Shown: positions 26,275 through 35,350, numbered from the stretch's first letter. The stretch is 64,000 bases of DNA from Arthrobacter agilis (GCF_002157505.1 NZ_NFSC01000027.1:280368-344367), one strand, 5' to 3'. Notes: generated by a model from the letters alone, not told the origin. Program-made: numbers and translations.

Positions 26275-27891
26275 ATGGGACGTATTACACCGGACGAGCA
26301 GGTTCCGGCTCCGGCCCGCCTGGGTTTCGTCACGCTGGAGCAGTTCGTGGAGCAGCTGCAGCCCGAGTTGAAGCTGCTCCATGATGGCGGCAGCGGGCAG
26401 GAGCTGCTCCGCTGGGTCGAGCCGAGCGAACTCGAAGACCCGACGCCGTACCTGCCCGAGGGCGAGTTCGTGCTGACCTGCGGGTTGCCTTTCCTGGGGG
26501 ACGGCGGTTCGGAGGCCGGCGTGGATGCCTACGTCCGGCGCCTGGTGGGCGCCGGCGTTCCGGCGCTCGGCTTCGGGATCCAGCCCTACTTCCACGCGGT
26601 CCCGGACGTGCTGGTGAGCGCCTGCCGACGCCGGAACCTGACCCTGTTCGAAGTCCCCTCGACACTCCCGTTCGCGGCCATCGGACTCGAATTCTCGCAG
26701 CTGCTCGAATCGGAGAACGCCCGGGCGTTCCGCCAGCTGGCTGAGACCAACCGGCAGCTCATGCGGGCGGTACTCTCCCCGAGGCCGGAGCACGAACTCC
26801 TCGGTGCACTGGTGCAGAAGGTACCCGTATGGGCCCTCCTGGTAGGAACGGACGGGCGGATCCGCGCACGCGGGAACAACCCGGAGATCGACCCTGCACT
26901 GCTGGCGCCTCTGGTGGAGCGGCTGTTCTCGGGTAGCGGCCCCCGTGTGGAGATGGACGGCTTCGAACAGCCGGGCTCGACGCTGGTGTACGGCCATCCG
27001 TTACGGAGCACCAAGGACGCCAACCTCGGCGCCCTGATCCTTGGCTGTGACGCACCCCTGACTGCCGCCCAGAACAGCGTGGTCCAGGCCGCGATCGGCC
27101 TGCTGGAGCTCCTGGTGCGGCAGAGGACCAGCGGCTCCCTGGCTCCGAGCCAGCTGGCAACGGCCGTCCTGCTGCATCCCGACACCCTCACGAACGGTGA
27201 CACCCGGCACCTGAACGTGCTCAAGGACCTGCTCGCCCAGAGCCTCTCCTCGACACGGTCCGCGCCGATGCGGGTGGTGCAGGGCATTCGGGTCGATCCG
27301 ACCGATGGCCTTCCGGGTGATGGACCTATCCGCGAACTGCTGCAATGGCGGCGCCTGTTCGACACCAAGCTGGTGGAGATCACGGACTACGGTTTCACCG
27401 CCATCACCCGGCTCAGGGTGGACTCCTCACTGCTGGCCGATATCGAGAGGATGGGCTGGCGCCTCGTCGTCGGCGAGGGGACCGAACTCTCCGGCCTGAC
27501 CGCCGCCTACCAGCGGGCCAGCTCCCTGCGCACGCGGGTGCAGTCCAGCGGGAGGAGTGTCCGGGCGGACGACGTGACGTGGTCGGTGGCAGGGCTCCTG
27601 GGTCGTGAGGCCGGAACCGCCCTGGCCGAACGCCTCCTGCAACCGGTCCTCTCCCTGGATCCGCACCGCCGCGGACCCCTGCTCGCGGTCCTGGACGGCT
27701 GGCTCCACGAGAACGGGAGCTGGGACGGTGCTGCCAAGCGCCTGCAGCTGCACCGCAACAGCGTGCGGCGGCAGATCGGCGTGCTGGCCGAACTGCTCGG
27801 CATGGACCTCGGGAGGGCGCAGGTCCGGGCTGAACTGCTGATCGCCCTCCAGTACCTGGACGAGGTGAACCCCGTCCCGGCGATCGACTAG
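26275..27891 (+). CDS. PucR family transcriptional regulator, probable regulator of lysine catabolism
   Basis: A 538-residue regulator with an N-terminal PucR-like sensor domain (about residues 15-130), a middle region and a C-terminal helix-turn-helix (about 482-501, WDGAAKRLQLHRNSVRRQIG). It is divergent from the permease-davB operon, the usual arrangement for its controller. The ATG at 26275 is chosen from the start of the sensor domain; the frame is open far upstream but there it is only opposite the permease. Its stop overlaps the stop of the convergent FUSC gene (shared CTAG). Confidence 0.88.
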   Translation: MGRITPDEQVPAPARLGFVTLEQFVEQLQPELKLLHDGGSGQELLRWVEPSELEDPTPYLPEGEFVLTCGLPFLGDGGSEAGVDAYVRRLVGAGVPALGFGIQPYFHAVPDVLVSACRRRNLTLFEVPSTLPFAAIGLEFSQLLESENARAFRQLAETNRQLMRAVLSPRPEHELLGALVQKVPVWALLVGTDGRIRARGNNPEIDPALLAPLVERLFSGSGPRVEMDGFEQPGSTLVYGHPLRSTKDANLGALILGCDAPLTAAQNSVVQAAIGLLELLVRQRTSGSLAPSQLATAVLLHPDTLTNGDTRHLNVLKDLLAQSLSSTRSAPMRVVQGIRVDPTDGLPGDGPIRELLQWRRLFDTKLVEITDYGFTAITRLRVDSSLLADIERMGWRLVVGEGTELSGLTAAYQRASSLRTRVQSSGRSVRADDVTWSVAGLLGREAGTALAERLLQPVLSLDPHRRGPLLAVLDGWLHENGSWDGAAKRLQLHRNSVRRQIGVLAELLGMDLGRAQVRAELLIALQYLDEVNPVPAID

Positions 27892-28919
27892 GCGCGGCGC
27901 GCGGAAAGCTGCACGGCACGCTGCCGGAGATGCAGGGCCAGCACGAGCGCGATACCGACCACGGCCCCGATGAGGGTCTCGACGGCGCGGTCCGCGAGGA
28001 GCACCGCCGGATCGCTCGGGTGCGCCAGCTCCGTGCTGACGAGGGCGAGCGGCGTGACGAATGCCTGCGCGAGGGCGTACTGCCGCAGGATGAACATCTC
28101 GGCCGCGAACTGGGCGACGGCGATGACGAGGACGAACTGCCATGCAGTCAGCCCCGGCAGGAGGATCAGCGCCGTCAGCACGAGCCCGGCGACCGTGCCG
28201 AGGATCCGCTGCAGCCCCCGGTTGGCGCGCGCCCGTGCCGTCTGGCCCACGAGGGGCACGGTCGCGGCGACCATCGCCCAGTAGGTGTGGCCGATCCCGA
28301 GCGCCGTGGCGGCGCTGCCGGCGAGCAGGGCTGCTACGACGTACAGGGCCGACTCCCGGGCCAGGCCTGCCAGGTGCCGCGCGGTGGGCCGGTCGGACGC
28401 GGGGCGCTGCCAGCCCGTGCGATGGCGCGGCCAGAGGGCGCCCGCCTGCCCGAGGAGCACCGCGAACACGACCGTGGCGACCGCCGTACCGAGTCCCTGC
28501 AGCAGCGGTGGCTGCTGGGGGACGGAGGCGATCGCCGCGAAAGCGAAGATGTGGAACAGGGAGCCTCCCGGCCGGAGGCGGAACAGTCCCGCCGCGAAGG
28601 TTCCGAGTCCGGCGACCGCGCTGGTGAGCAGGACGAGTCCCCAGGGCCCGACGTCGCCCCGCGAGGCCAGTGCGGCCGCCAGGATCACAGCGAGCATGAG
28701 CCCGCCGCCGCGCAGCTGGGTGGCAAGGCGCTGGCGATGCGGTTCGTTCCGCCCGTAGATGCCGGCGAAGGCGCCGAACGTGGCGAAGATGGCGAGATCG
28801 AGCCGCCCGATCAGCAGCACCACGAGCAATGGGACGCCCACGCCGATCGCACAGCGGAGTGCCGGGTGGTGGTCGTTGGCGGAGGGGGTGATGCTCACCA
28901 GGTCGCGGAGGAGGGGCAC
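27888..28919 (-). CDS. FUSC-family membrane protein
   Basis: About 343 residues with two blocks of membrane helices, the pattern of FUSC/aromatic-acid-exporter-like proteins. A mid-protein GIGHTYWAMVAATVPL is typical of the FUSC second block. The function is probably export of small organic acids, but the substrate is unknown. I chose GTG at 28919 because the helices begin just after it and GAAAG lies upstream; the frame stays open to 29108, where it would run into the divergent small gene. It shares its last bases with the stop of the pucR-type gene. Confidence 0.75.
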   Translation of the reverse strand: MPLLRDLVSITPSANDHHPALRCAIGVGVPLLVVLLIGRLDLAIFATFGAFAGIYGRNEPHRQRLATQLRGGGLMLAVILAAALASRGDVGPWGLVLLTSAVAGLGTFAAGLFRLRPGGSLFHIFAFAAIASVPQQPPLLQGLGTAVATVVFAVLLGQAGALWPRHRTGWQRPASDRPTARHLAGLARESALYVVAALLAGSAATALGIGHTYWAMVAATVPLVGQTARARANRGLQRILGTVAGLVLTALILLPGLTAWQFVLVIAVAQFAAEMFILRQYALAQAFVTPLALVSTELAHPSDPAVLLADRAVETLIGAVVGIALVLALHLRQRAVQLSARRA

Positions 28920-29100
28920 GGACTGCGGGCTTTCGGTCGGAGAATCGACGGCGCCGCTGGCATCGGGTGGCGGGAAGCCACCGATCGACCCTACTCCGGT
29001 CCGGGCCTGACGGGCTGATCCGGAAGCATCATCAGCATGCTTTCGATTACGTCGCAGCTGTGGAAAGGTTGCAGGACAGTCAACCGGAAGGAGCAGGACA

Positions 29101-29349
29101 GTGAGCACGCATCACGGCCACGACGGGGACGAGGGCGGCCTGTCGCAGGCAGCCGACAGCTTCGCCGAGAACCTCGGCGACCAGGTGCCCGACGGCATCG
29201 ACAACGGACCGACCGACGACGCGGACGAGCCCGCCGACGGCCGTACCAGGACGCACGCGAGCATCAGCGAGGGCATGAACGCGAACGACGACGACGAGCC
29301 GCCCGCCGTGCTCGGCGGCTCCGACGGGGATTCCCGCAGGTCGTCCTGA
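29101..29349 (+). CDS. Small acidic hypothetical protein
   Basis: An 82-residue, strongly acidic, Gly/Asp/Asn-rich protein without membrane segments; it looks disordered. A strong GGAAGGAG site precedes the GTG, which is the main support. I do not recognise a family. It lies alone between the FUSC gene and cstA. Confidence 0.6.
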   Translation: MSTHHGHDGDEGGLSQAADSFAENLGDQVPDGIDNGPTDDADEPADGRTRTHASISEGMNANDDDEPPAVLGGSDGDSRRSS

Positions 29350-29507
29350 CCGACGTGTTGATAGACCCAGCCGCGGGGCGCCGGGCCACTTGCCGCAGGG
29401 GCGGGTGCGTTCGGCGCATTCCGTTGCTCAGCAGGCTTGCCATGTGACGCAGCCCTCACTACGTTGCTACCTTCGTGTGCATCACACTCTCGCACTCGAG
29501 GAGCATC

Positions 29508-31784
29508 ATGAGTAAGAAGCAGAACGGATCCCACCGGCACGCCGACGTGCTGGCGACGGATCCGGACCTGCCCGCGGTCGCCGTCGACCCGCAGCAGGCT
29601 GAAGCAGAAGACCGCCGGTGGACCCCGGCGAAGATCGCACTGTGGGTAGGCGTCGCACTCCTGGGCGGGATCGCCTGGACCATCCTGGCCATCGTCCGGG
29701 GTGAGACGGTGAACGCCATCTGGTTCGTCTTCGCCGCCGTCTGCACCTACCTCATCGCCTACCGGTTCTACTCCAAGTTCATCGAGCGGAACCTCCTGAA
29801 GCCCGACGACCGGAGGGCGACCCCCGCCGAGTACAAGGCCGACGGCAAGGACTACGCCGCAACGGACCGCCGCGTCCTGTTCGGCCACCACTTCGCCGCG
29901 ATCGCCGGCGCAGGCCCCCTCGTGGGGCCCGTGCTCGCCGCGCAGATGGGCTACCTGCCCGGAACCCTCTGGATCATCATCGGCGTCATCTTCGCCGGGG
30001 CCGTCCAGGACTACCTCGTGATGTTCTTCTCCATGCGCCGCGGCGGTCGCTCGCTCGGCCAGATGGCGCGCGAGGAGCTCGGCGTCATCGGCGGGACGGC
30101 GGCGCTGATCGCCACCCTCACGATCATGATCATCATCGTCGCGATCCTCGCGCTCGTCGTCGTGAACGCCCTCGGCGAGAGCCCGTGGGGCGTCTTCTCC
30201 GTCTCGATGACCATCCCGATCGCCCTGTTCATGGGCGTCTACCTGCGCTACCTGCGTCCGGGCAGGGTCACCGAGGTCTCCCTCATCGGCTTCGTCCTGC
30301 TGCTGCTCGCCATCGTCGGCGGCGGCTGGATCGCGGAGACGGCCTGGGGCGCGGAGCTGTTCACGCTGGACCGCATCACCATCGCGTGGGGCATCATCAT
30401 CTACGGCTTCATCGCCGCCATCCTGCCCGTCTGGCTCCTGCTCGCTCCGCGCGACTACCTCTCCACGTTCATGAAGATCGGCACGATCATCATGCTCGCC
30501 GTCGCGATCGTCATCACGCGCCCGGAGATCACCGTTCCCGCCATCACGCCCTATGCGACGTCCGGCGCGGGTCCCGTCGTCGCGGGTACCCTGTTCCCCT
30601 TCCTGTTCGTGACGATCGCCTGCGGAGCACTCTCGGGCTTCCACGCGCTGATCTCCTCGGGCACCACCCCGAAGATGATCGAGAAGGAACGCCAGACCCG
30701 CTTCATCGGCTACGGCGGCATGCTCATGGAATCCTTCGTGGCCATCATGGCGCTCGTCGCCGCCCTCTCGATCGACCGCGGCATCTACTTCGCCATGAAC
30801 TCCTCCGCCGCTGCCACCGACGGCACCATCGAGGGGGCCGTGGCCTTCGTCAACGGGCTCGGCCTCACCGGCGTCAACCTCACCCAGGAAGCCCTCAGCA
30901 CGATGGCGTCGAATGTCGGCGAGGAGTCCATCGTCTCCCGGACGGGTGGAGCACCCACCCTCGCCGTGGGGATCGCACAGATCATGCAGGGCGTCTTCGG
31001 CGGTTCCGGCATGATGGCTTTCTGGTACCACTTCGCCATCATGTTCGAGGCGCTGTTCATCCTCACGGCGGTCGACGCCGGAACCCGCGTCGCGCGCTTC
31101 ATGCTGCAGGACAGCATCGGCAACCTCGTGCCGCGTTTCCGCGACACCTCCTGGCGCGCCGGGGCGTGGATCTGCACGGCGATCATGGTGGCCGGCTGGG
31201 GAGCGATCCTCATCATGGGCGTCACCGACCCGCTCGGCGGCATCAACACGCTCTTCCCGCTGTTCGGCATCGCGAACCAGCTGCTCGCGGCCATCGCGCT
31301 CGCGGTCTGCATGGCGATCTGCGCCAAGCGGGGCCTGTTCAAGTTCCTCTGGATTCCGGCCCTGCCGCTGGCCTTCGCCGCCGTGGTGACCATCACGGCG
31401 TCGTTCCTGAAGATCTTCTCGCCGGTCCCAGCCATCGGCTATTGGGCGCAGCACACGGCCTTCAAGAATGCTCTGGCAGCAGGCGAGGAGAGTTTCGGCA
31501 CTGCGAAGACCGTGCCCGCGATGGAGGCCGTGGTCCGCAACACCGCCATCCAGGGCACGCTGTCGATCATCTTCGTGGTCCTGTCGATCATCGTCATCGC
31601 GACGGCCATCCTCGCCACGATCAAGGCCTTCCGCAACGGTGGCGGCACGGAGACCGAGGACGCCGCAGTGGCATCCCGCATCTTCGCCCCCGCCGGCTTG
31701 ATGGCGACTCCGGCTGAGAAGGAACTGGAGTCGCAGTGGGCCGCCGTCGAGCCGGGCAGGCGCCCGGCGCGGACGGGGCACTGA
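29508..31784 (+). CDS. cstA: Carbon starvation protein A, pyruvate/peptide transporter
   Basis: A 758-residue membrane protein with about 16-18 helices and the CstA signatures GHHFAAIAGAGPLVGPVLAAQ, FAGAVQDYL and FHALISSGTTPKMI. CstA-type proteins import pyruvate (and possibly peptides) under carbon limitation. The ATG at 29508 has GAGGAG upstream. The stop overlaps the start of the small partner gene (TGATG), matching the cstA-ybdD pair of E. coli. Confidence 0.95.
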   Translation: MSKKQNGSHRHADVLATDPDLPAVAVDPQQAEAEDRRWTPAKIALWVGVALLGGIAWTILAIVRGETVNAIWFVFAAVCTYLIAYRFYSKFIERNLLKPDDRRATPAEYKADGKDYAATDRRVLFGHHFAAIAGAGPLVGPVLAAQMGYLPGTLWIIIGVIFAGAVQDYLVMFFSMRRGGRSLGQMAREELGVIGGTAALIATLTIMIIIVAILALVVVNALGESPWGVFSVSMTIPIALFMGVYLRYLRPGRVTEVSLIGFVLLLLAIVGGGWIAETAWGAELFTLDRITIAWGIIIYGFIAAILPVWLLLAPRDYLSTFMKIGTIIMLAVAIVITRPEITVPAITPYATSGAGPVVAGTLFPFLFVTIACGALSGFHALISSGTTPKMIEKERQTRFIGYGGMLMESFVAIMALVAALSIDRGIYFAMNSSAAATDGTIEGAVAFVNGLGLTGVNLTQEALSTMASNVGEESIVSRTGGAPTLAVGIAQIMQGVFGGSGMMAFWYHFAIMFEALFILTAVDAGTRVARFMLQDSIGNLVPRFRDTSWRAGAWICTAIMVAGWGAILIMGVTDPLGGINTLFPLFGIANQLLAAIALAVCMAICAKRGLFKFLWIPALPLAFAAVVTITASFLKIFSPVPAIGYWAQHTAFKNALAAGEESFGTAKTVPAMEAVVRNTAIQGTLSIIFVVLSIIVIATAILATIKAFRNGGGTETEDAAVASRIFAPAGLMATPAEKELESQWAAVEPGRRPARTGH

Positions 31785-31993
31785 TGAGCGTGCCGCAGGT
31801 CCTGCACCGGGCGCGGGACACCGCGCGCGAGCTGGCCTGGCTGTTCAAGGGGGTCATGGGGGAGAACGCCTACCAGGCGTACCTCGACCACCACGAGCGC
31901 ACCCACCCGGGCGGGCCGCCCATGACCGTGCGTGAGTTCTGGCGGGACAAGACAGACCGCCAGGACGCGAACCCGGAGGGCCGCTGCTGTTAG
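31784..31993 (+). CDS. YbdD/YjiX family small protein, CstA partner
   Basis: A 69-residue protein with the family pattern: an N-terminal helix, LFKGVMGENAYQAYLDHH, and a C-terminal REFWRDKTDRQD before RCC. Members follow cstA genes and are needed for pyruvate uptake in E. coli (YbdD, YjiX). The start overlaps the cstA stop, so it is translationally coupled. Confidence 0.92.
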   Translation: MSVPQVLHRARDTARELAWLFKGVMGENAYQAYLDHHERTHPGGPPMTVREFWRDKTDRQDANPEGRCC

Positions 31994-32005
31994 GTGGCCC
32001 GGTAC

Positions 32006-32040
32006 GAAGCCCGGCGCATCCGCGAGGAGCGCCGGGCTTC
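32006..32040 (+). terminator. Terminator of the cstA operon
   Basis: Arms gaagcccggcgc and gcgccgggcttc pair perfectly around an 11-base loop, 12 bases after the stop of the small partner gene. Confidence 0.8.
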
Positions 32041-32116
32041 GCCGCGTCCGGCGTCGTTCGGGAGCAAGGCCCGATCCGGAGTGCCCGGTACACGGCGGTT
32101 GTGGGAGCATAGCGTC

Positions 32117-32734
32117 ATGACGGAACAGCAGCCGGCCAGTCCCTTCGACCCCGCTCCCGGTACCGTGCACGACGCCCCGGGCAGCGCTCAGGCGGGTACG
32201 ACGGGAGACGGCCGGACGGACGGCCAGAAGGACGGACGCCCCACATCGCTCGCGGAGCTCGTGGACGAGCCCGCGAAGGTCATGCGCATCGGCACCATGC
32301 TCAAGCAGCTGCTCGAGGAGGTCCGTACCGCGCCGCTCGACGACGCCGGCCGCACCCGGCTCGCCTCCATCCACGAGCGCTCGGTCAAGGAGCTCGAGGA
32401 TGGCCTCGCGCCCGAACTGGTGGAGGAGCTGCACCGTATCAACCTGCCCTTCGGCGACGACTCGGTACCGACCGACGCGGAACTGCGCGTAGCCCAGGCC
32501 CAACTCGTCGGCTGGCTCGAGGGCCTGTTCCACGGGATCCAGGCGGCGCTCGCTGCGCAGCAGATGGCCAACCAGCAGCTGGCCGCGCGGCTCCAGCTCC
32601 GCCAGCTCCCTCCCGGCACCGTGATCGCCCCCGGAGTCGTCATCGGCGAGGACGGCGAACCCCGGCGCACTCCACCTGCACGCCATGCCCAGGCGGCCCC
32701 GGCGGACAGCCACGGGCCCGGCCAGTACCTGTAA
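32117..32734 (+). CDS. bpa: Bacterial proteasome activator Bpa (PafE)
   Basis: A 205-residue ring-forming, ATP-independent activator that opens the 20S proteasome gate. The central helical region (about residues 45-165) includes LVDEPAKVMRIGTMLKQLL and LVGWLEGLFHGIQAALAAQQ. The C-terminus ends GQYL, the proteasome-docking motif of this family and the strongest evidence. The N-terminal 45 residues are polar and probably disordered. ATG at 32117 is used because the family begins there. It is followed after 7 bases by an unknown gene, probably co-transcribed. This predicts a 20S proteasome elsewhere in the genome. Confidence 0.93.
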   Translation: MTEQQPASPFDPAPGTVHDAPGSAQAGTTGDGRTDGQKDGRPTSLAELVDEPAKVMRIGTMLKQLLEEVRTAPLDDAGRTRLASIHERSVKELEDGLAPELVEELHRINLPFGDDSVPTDAELRVAQAQLVGWLEGLFHGIQAALAAQQMANQQLAARLQLRQLPPGTVIAPGVVIGEDGEPRRTPPARHAQAAPADSHGPGQYL

Positions 32735-32741
32735 CGCCTAG

Positions 32742-33197
32742 GTGGCATTCTTCGCGGCAGCGCGGCAGGGACGGAAGGACGACGCCGAGCTGGGCACCGG
32801 GGTCTGGCGGCGTGCGCACGACCGTTTCCGCCGGGGGCTCGACCGGTACCACCAGATCCTCGAAGGCATCGAGGACGACGACGTCTACAACGAACTCGTG
32901 GTCGTCGCCAACGACCTCGGGGCCATGCTGCCCCGCGTGCGGGCGATCTGCGTGAGCGCCCAGGCATCCTCCCCGAGTACCGGGCTCGACATCCCCGGTG
33001 CGCTCCTGCAGGTGCACCGGGCGCTGTCCCGCGCGGGCAACACCCTCGCGACGACGGCGGAGGCCGCCGCGATGACCCGGCTCGACGGTGAGCGGTGGGG
33101 CGTCGCGTCCTCGGGGCTCGACAACGTGCGGCGCCGGGCGCAGCTGGTCGCGGAGGACGTCGAAGAGGCGGAGCGCTGCATGCCGGGCGCACGGTAG
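32742..33197 (+). CDS. Hypothetical helical protein downstream of bpa
   Basis: A 151-residue protein predicted to be mostly alpha-helical, with no membrane segment or signal peptide and no motif I recognise. It begins with GTG 7 bases after the bpa stop, so the two are almost surely one transcription unit. A role with the proteasome activator is possible, but rests only on position. Confidence 0.75.
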   Translation: MAFFAAARQGRKDDAELGTGVWRRAHDRFRRGLDRYHQILEGIEDDDVYNELVVVANDLGAMLPRVRAICVSAQASSPSTGLDIPGALLQVHRALSRAGNTLATTAEAAAMTRLDGERWGVASSGLDNVRRRAQLVAEDVEEAERCMPGAR

Positions 33198-33217
33198 GAC
33201 AGCGCCAGTGGGACAGT

Positions 33218-33933
33218 TCAGTAGGACAGCAGGGTGCTCCCCGGAGCGACCGCGATGTCCCAGACCTCGAACTCGCGCCCGCCGCACACGCCTCGCTCCC
33301 CGGTCGAGACGCCGCGGATGAACGGCGTCGACCGGCCGTCGTCCACGTAGGGGTAGCCGCGCTCGTTCAGGACGGTCAGCACGCGCCGGTCCGGCAGGTC
33401 CCCGGCGGCGGACGGCAGGGATGACGTCCGCCGGTACGCGGAGAAGCCGTCGGGTCGGCGGCGGAGAGGATGGCGGCGAAGAACTCCACCGATGCCGGTT
33501 CCGGGGACAGCAGCCGTGCACAGGCTGCTTCGACGACGGGGAGGAGGCCGGCCTCCTGCTGCGAGGCACTCGCGGCGTCCCCGGCGCTGAGATGATCCCA
33601 GTGGCAGAGCAGGAGGAGTTCACGCTCGCCGGGGGAGAGCGATGCCAGGGCGTACTGCAGGTCCGGGACGCCCTGTACGCGAGGAGGAAGCTCCGGCGGC
33701 AGGTACCGTTCGAGGGCTGCATGCGCCGTCGCCAGCACCGGAAGGCGCCCGGGGATACCGGCGAGGGCCACCCCACCAGAGGGATCACGTGTCGCGGGGC
33801 TTCCGGCGTCCAGCGCCTCGACCGCCTCGAGCGCCACCTCCGAGGCCAGTCGCGTCGACAGCGAGCGCCGGTAGGCGTACCGGTAGGCGTCGTCGTGGAG
33901 GGCCGCCCGAACCCTGTTTTCCGTTGCCTGCAT
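33218..33933 (-). pseudogene. Frameshifted gene for a sigma-70 region 4-like protein
   Basis: From ATG at 33933 the frame encodes a helical protein containing LASLSPGERELLLLCHWDHLS, a sigma-70 region 4-like helix-turn-helix. Near 33455 this frame turns into a Pro/Arg/Cys-rich tail ending at 33376. In the -1 frame coding quality resumes at once (DGFSAYRRTSSLP) and continues through VLNERGYPYVDDG to EVWDIAVAPGSTLLSY and a stop at 33218. One base appears to be missing near the ggg at 33452-33454; restoring it gives a 238-residue protein. It is a real frameshift, a sequencing error or, less likely, programmed slippage. No clear sigma region 2 is seen. Confidence 0.65.
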
Positions 33934-34054
33934 ATCCCGCCACCAGCCGACATCCGGCCCGCGCGCCCGAGTTCTCTCGGACCAGATGCTCCGCAGGCTG
34001 ATAGTTGTCAGGGGGAACAGAAATAAATGGGAGCCGCCACTGGTTCCCGCCTGT

Positions 34055-34894
34055 ATGACTACTTCACCAAATCTTACGCTCAACGACGGCCAGGAGATCC
34101 CCCAGCTCGGGTACGGAGTGTGGCAGGTCGAGGACACCGTTGCCGAGGATGTCGTGGGCAGGGCCTTCAAGGCCGGGTACCGACACATCGACACCGCCAT
34201 GATCTACGGCAACGAAGCCGGTGTGGGCCGTGCCATCGCCGCCTCGGGCCTGACTCCTGACGAAATGTACATCACCACCAAGCTGTGGAACGCGGACCAG
34301 GGCTATGACAGCACGCTCAGGGCATTCGACGAGTCGATGGAACGCCTCGGACTCGAGACCCTCGACCTCTACCTCATCCACTGGCTACAGCCCAAGCAGG
34401 GCAAGTACCTCGACACGTGGAAAGCCTTCGTCGAACTGCAGAAGCAGGGGCGCGTGAAGAGCATCGGCGTCTCCAACTTCACCATCGAGGCGCTCAACGA
34501 GATCATCGACGAGACCGGCGTGGTCCCCGTGATCAACCAGGTCGAGACCCACCCGTACCTGAACCAGTCCGAGCTCCGGGCCTTCGAGGCCGAGAAGGGC
34601 ATCCTGCACGAGTCATGGTCGCCCCTCGGCTCGGGCAAGGGACTGCTCGACGACGCCGTGCTGCAGGACATCGCGCAGAAGCGGAACGCCACTCCCGCGC
34701 AGGTCGTCCTCGCCTGGCACCTTGCGCTCGGCAATGTCGTGATCCCGAAGTCGGTCACCGAGTCGCGCATCGTCGAGAACTGGGAGTCCCTCGACGTGAA
34801 GCTCGAGGACGAGGACATCGAGGCCATCAACGGACTCGACAAGGGACCCGCGGGACGCATCGGCGCCGACCCGGCGACGTCCGACTTCGCCTAG
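34055..34894 (+). CDS. Aldo/keto reductase (AKR5-like)
   Basis: A 279-residue NADPH-dependent (alpha/beta)8 oxidoreductase, probably a 2,5-diketo-D-gluconate reductase or methylglyoxal-type reductase. The catalytic tetrad is visible: Asp and Tyr in HIDTAMIYGNE, Lys in TTKLW and His in LIHW. The cofactor motif IPKSV is near the C-terminus. The ATG at 34055 gives the family N-terminus; the frame is open 23 codons upstream. It stands alone and ends at a terminator. Confidence 0.93.
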   Translation: MTTSPNLTLNDGQEIPQLGYGVWQVEDTVAEDVVGRAFKAGYRHIDTAMIYGNEAGVGRAIAASGLTPDEMYITTKLWNADQGYDSTLRAFDESMERLGLETLDLYLIHWLQPKQGKYLDTWKAFVELQKQGRVKSIGVSNFTIEALNEIIDETGVVPVINQVETHPYLNQSELRAFEAEKGILHESWSPLGSGKGLLDDAVLQDIAQKRNATPAQVVLAWHLALGNVVIPKSVTESRIVENWESLDVKLEDEDIEAINGLDKGPAGRIGADPATSDFA

Positions 34895-34925
34895 TCCCAT
34901 CCCTGGCAGGTATCGCCTGCCGCAG

Positions 34926-34956
34926 AGGAGCCGCCCGACACTGCCGGGCGGCTCCT
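34926..34956 (+). terminator. Terminator of the aldo/keto reductase gene
   Basis: Arms aggagccgcccg and cgggcggctcct pair perfectly around a 7-base loop, 32 bases after the stop codon, followed by TCGTTTC. Confidence 0.8.
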
Positions 34957-35107
34957 TCGTTTCCGAAAGGCTCCTGCCTCGCCCCCGGGCTAACAGACTC
35001 TCCGCATGCTGGCGAGGGGTCCGGGTACCTGGAATTCCCCGTTGCCGATGAAAATCAGCGCGACCTAGCCTGTCACCACCTGTTCATACCAAGCATGGAG
35101 GTACCTC

Positions 35108-35350
35108 ATGGCCACCGGAGAAACCGGGTTCGACGACGTCTCGTTCGACCTCATCTCACTGCAGTACCACTCGCTGAAGGCCGGGCACGATTACGGCCAG
35201 TACGTCCGGGACGCCCGGAACGCCGGACGCGACGACATCGCCGACTTCTTCGAGCAGGTCATGTCCGAGGACTCGGAGCGCGCGGCCCGATGCCACGCGT
35301 TCCTCGGCGAACTCACGAAGTCCTCGGAGTCCGGCCCCGCGATGAGCTGA
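35108..35350 (+). CDS. Small hypothetical protein
   Basis: An 80-residue, mainly helical, soluble protein (FDLISLQYHSLKAGHDYGQY and a second helix FFEQVMSEDSERAARCHAFL). GGAGG lies at good distance before the ATG. I do not recognise a family; the two-helix pattern with His/Glu/Tyr residues could suggest a small ferritin-like fold, but this is speculation. It lies between the reductase and tRNA-Thr. Confidence 0.65.
   Translation: MATGETGFDDVSFDLISLQYHSLKAGHDYGQYVRDARNAGRDDIADFFEQVMSEDSERAARCHAFLGELTKSSESGPAMS

Noticed and set aside
29112..31781. 889-codon minus-strand frame opposite cstA
   Set aside because: It mirrors cstA codon positions, is rich in Gly, Asp, Arg and His, and has no domain.
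34905..34921. A small hairpin (ggcagg ... cctgcc) after the aldo/keto reductase gene
   Set aside because: It is short and overlaps the approach to a much stronger terminator; it was not listed separately.
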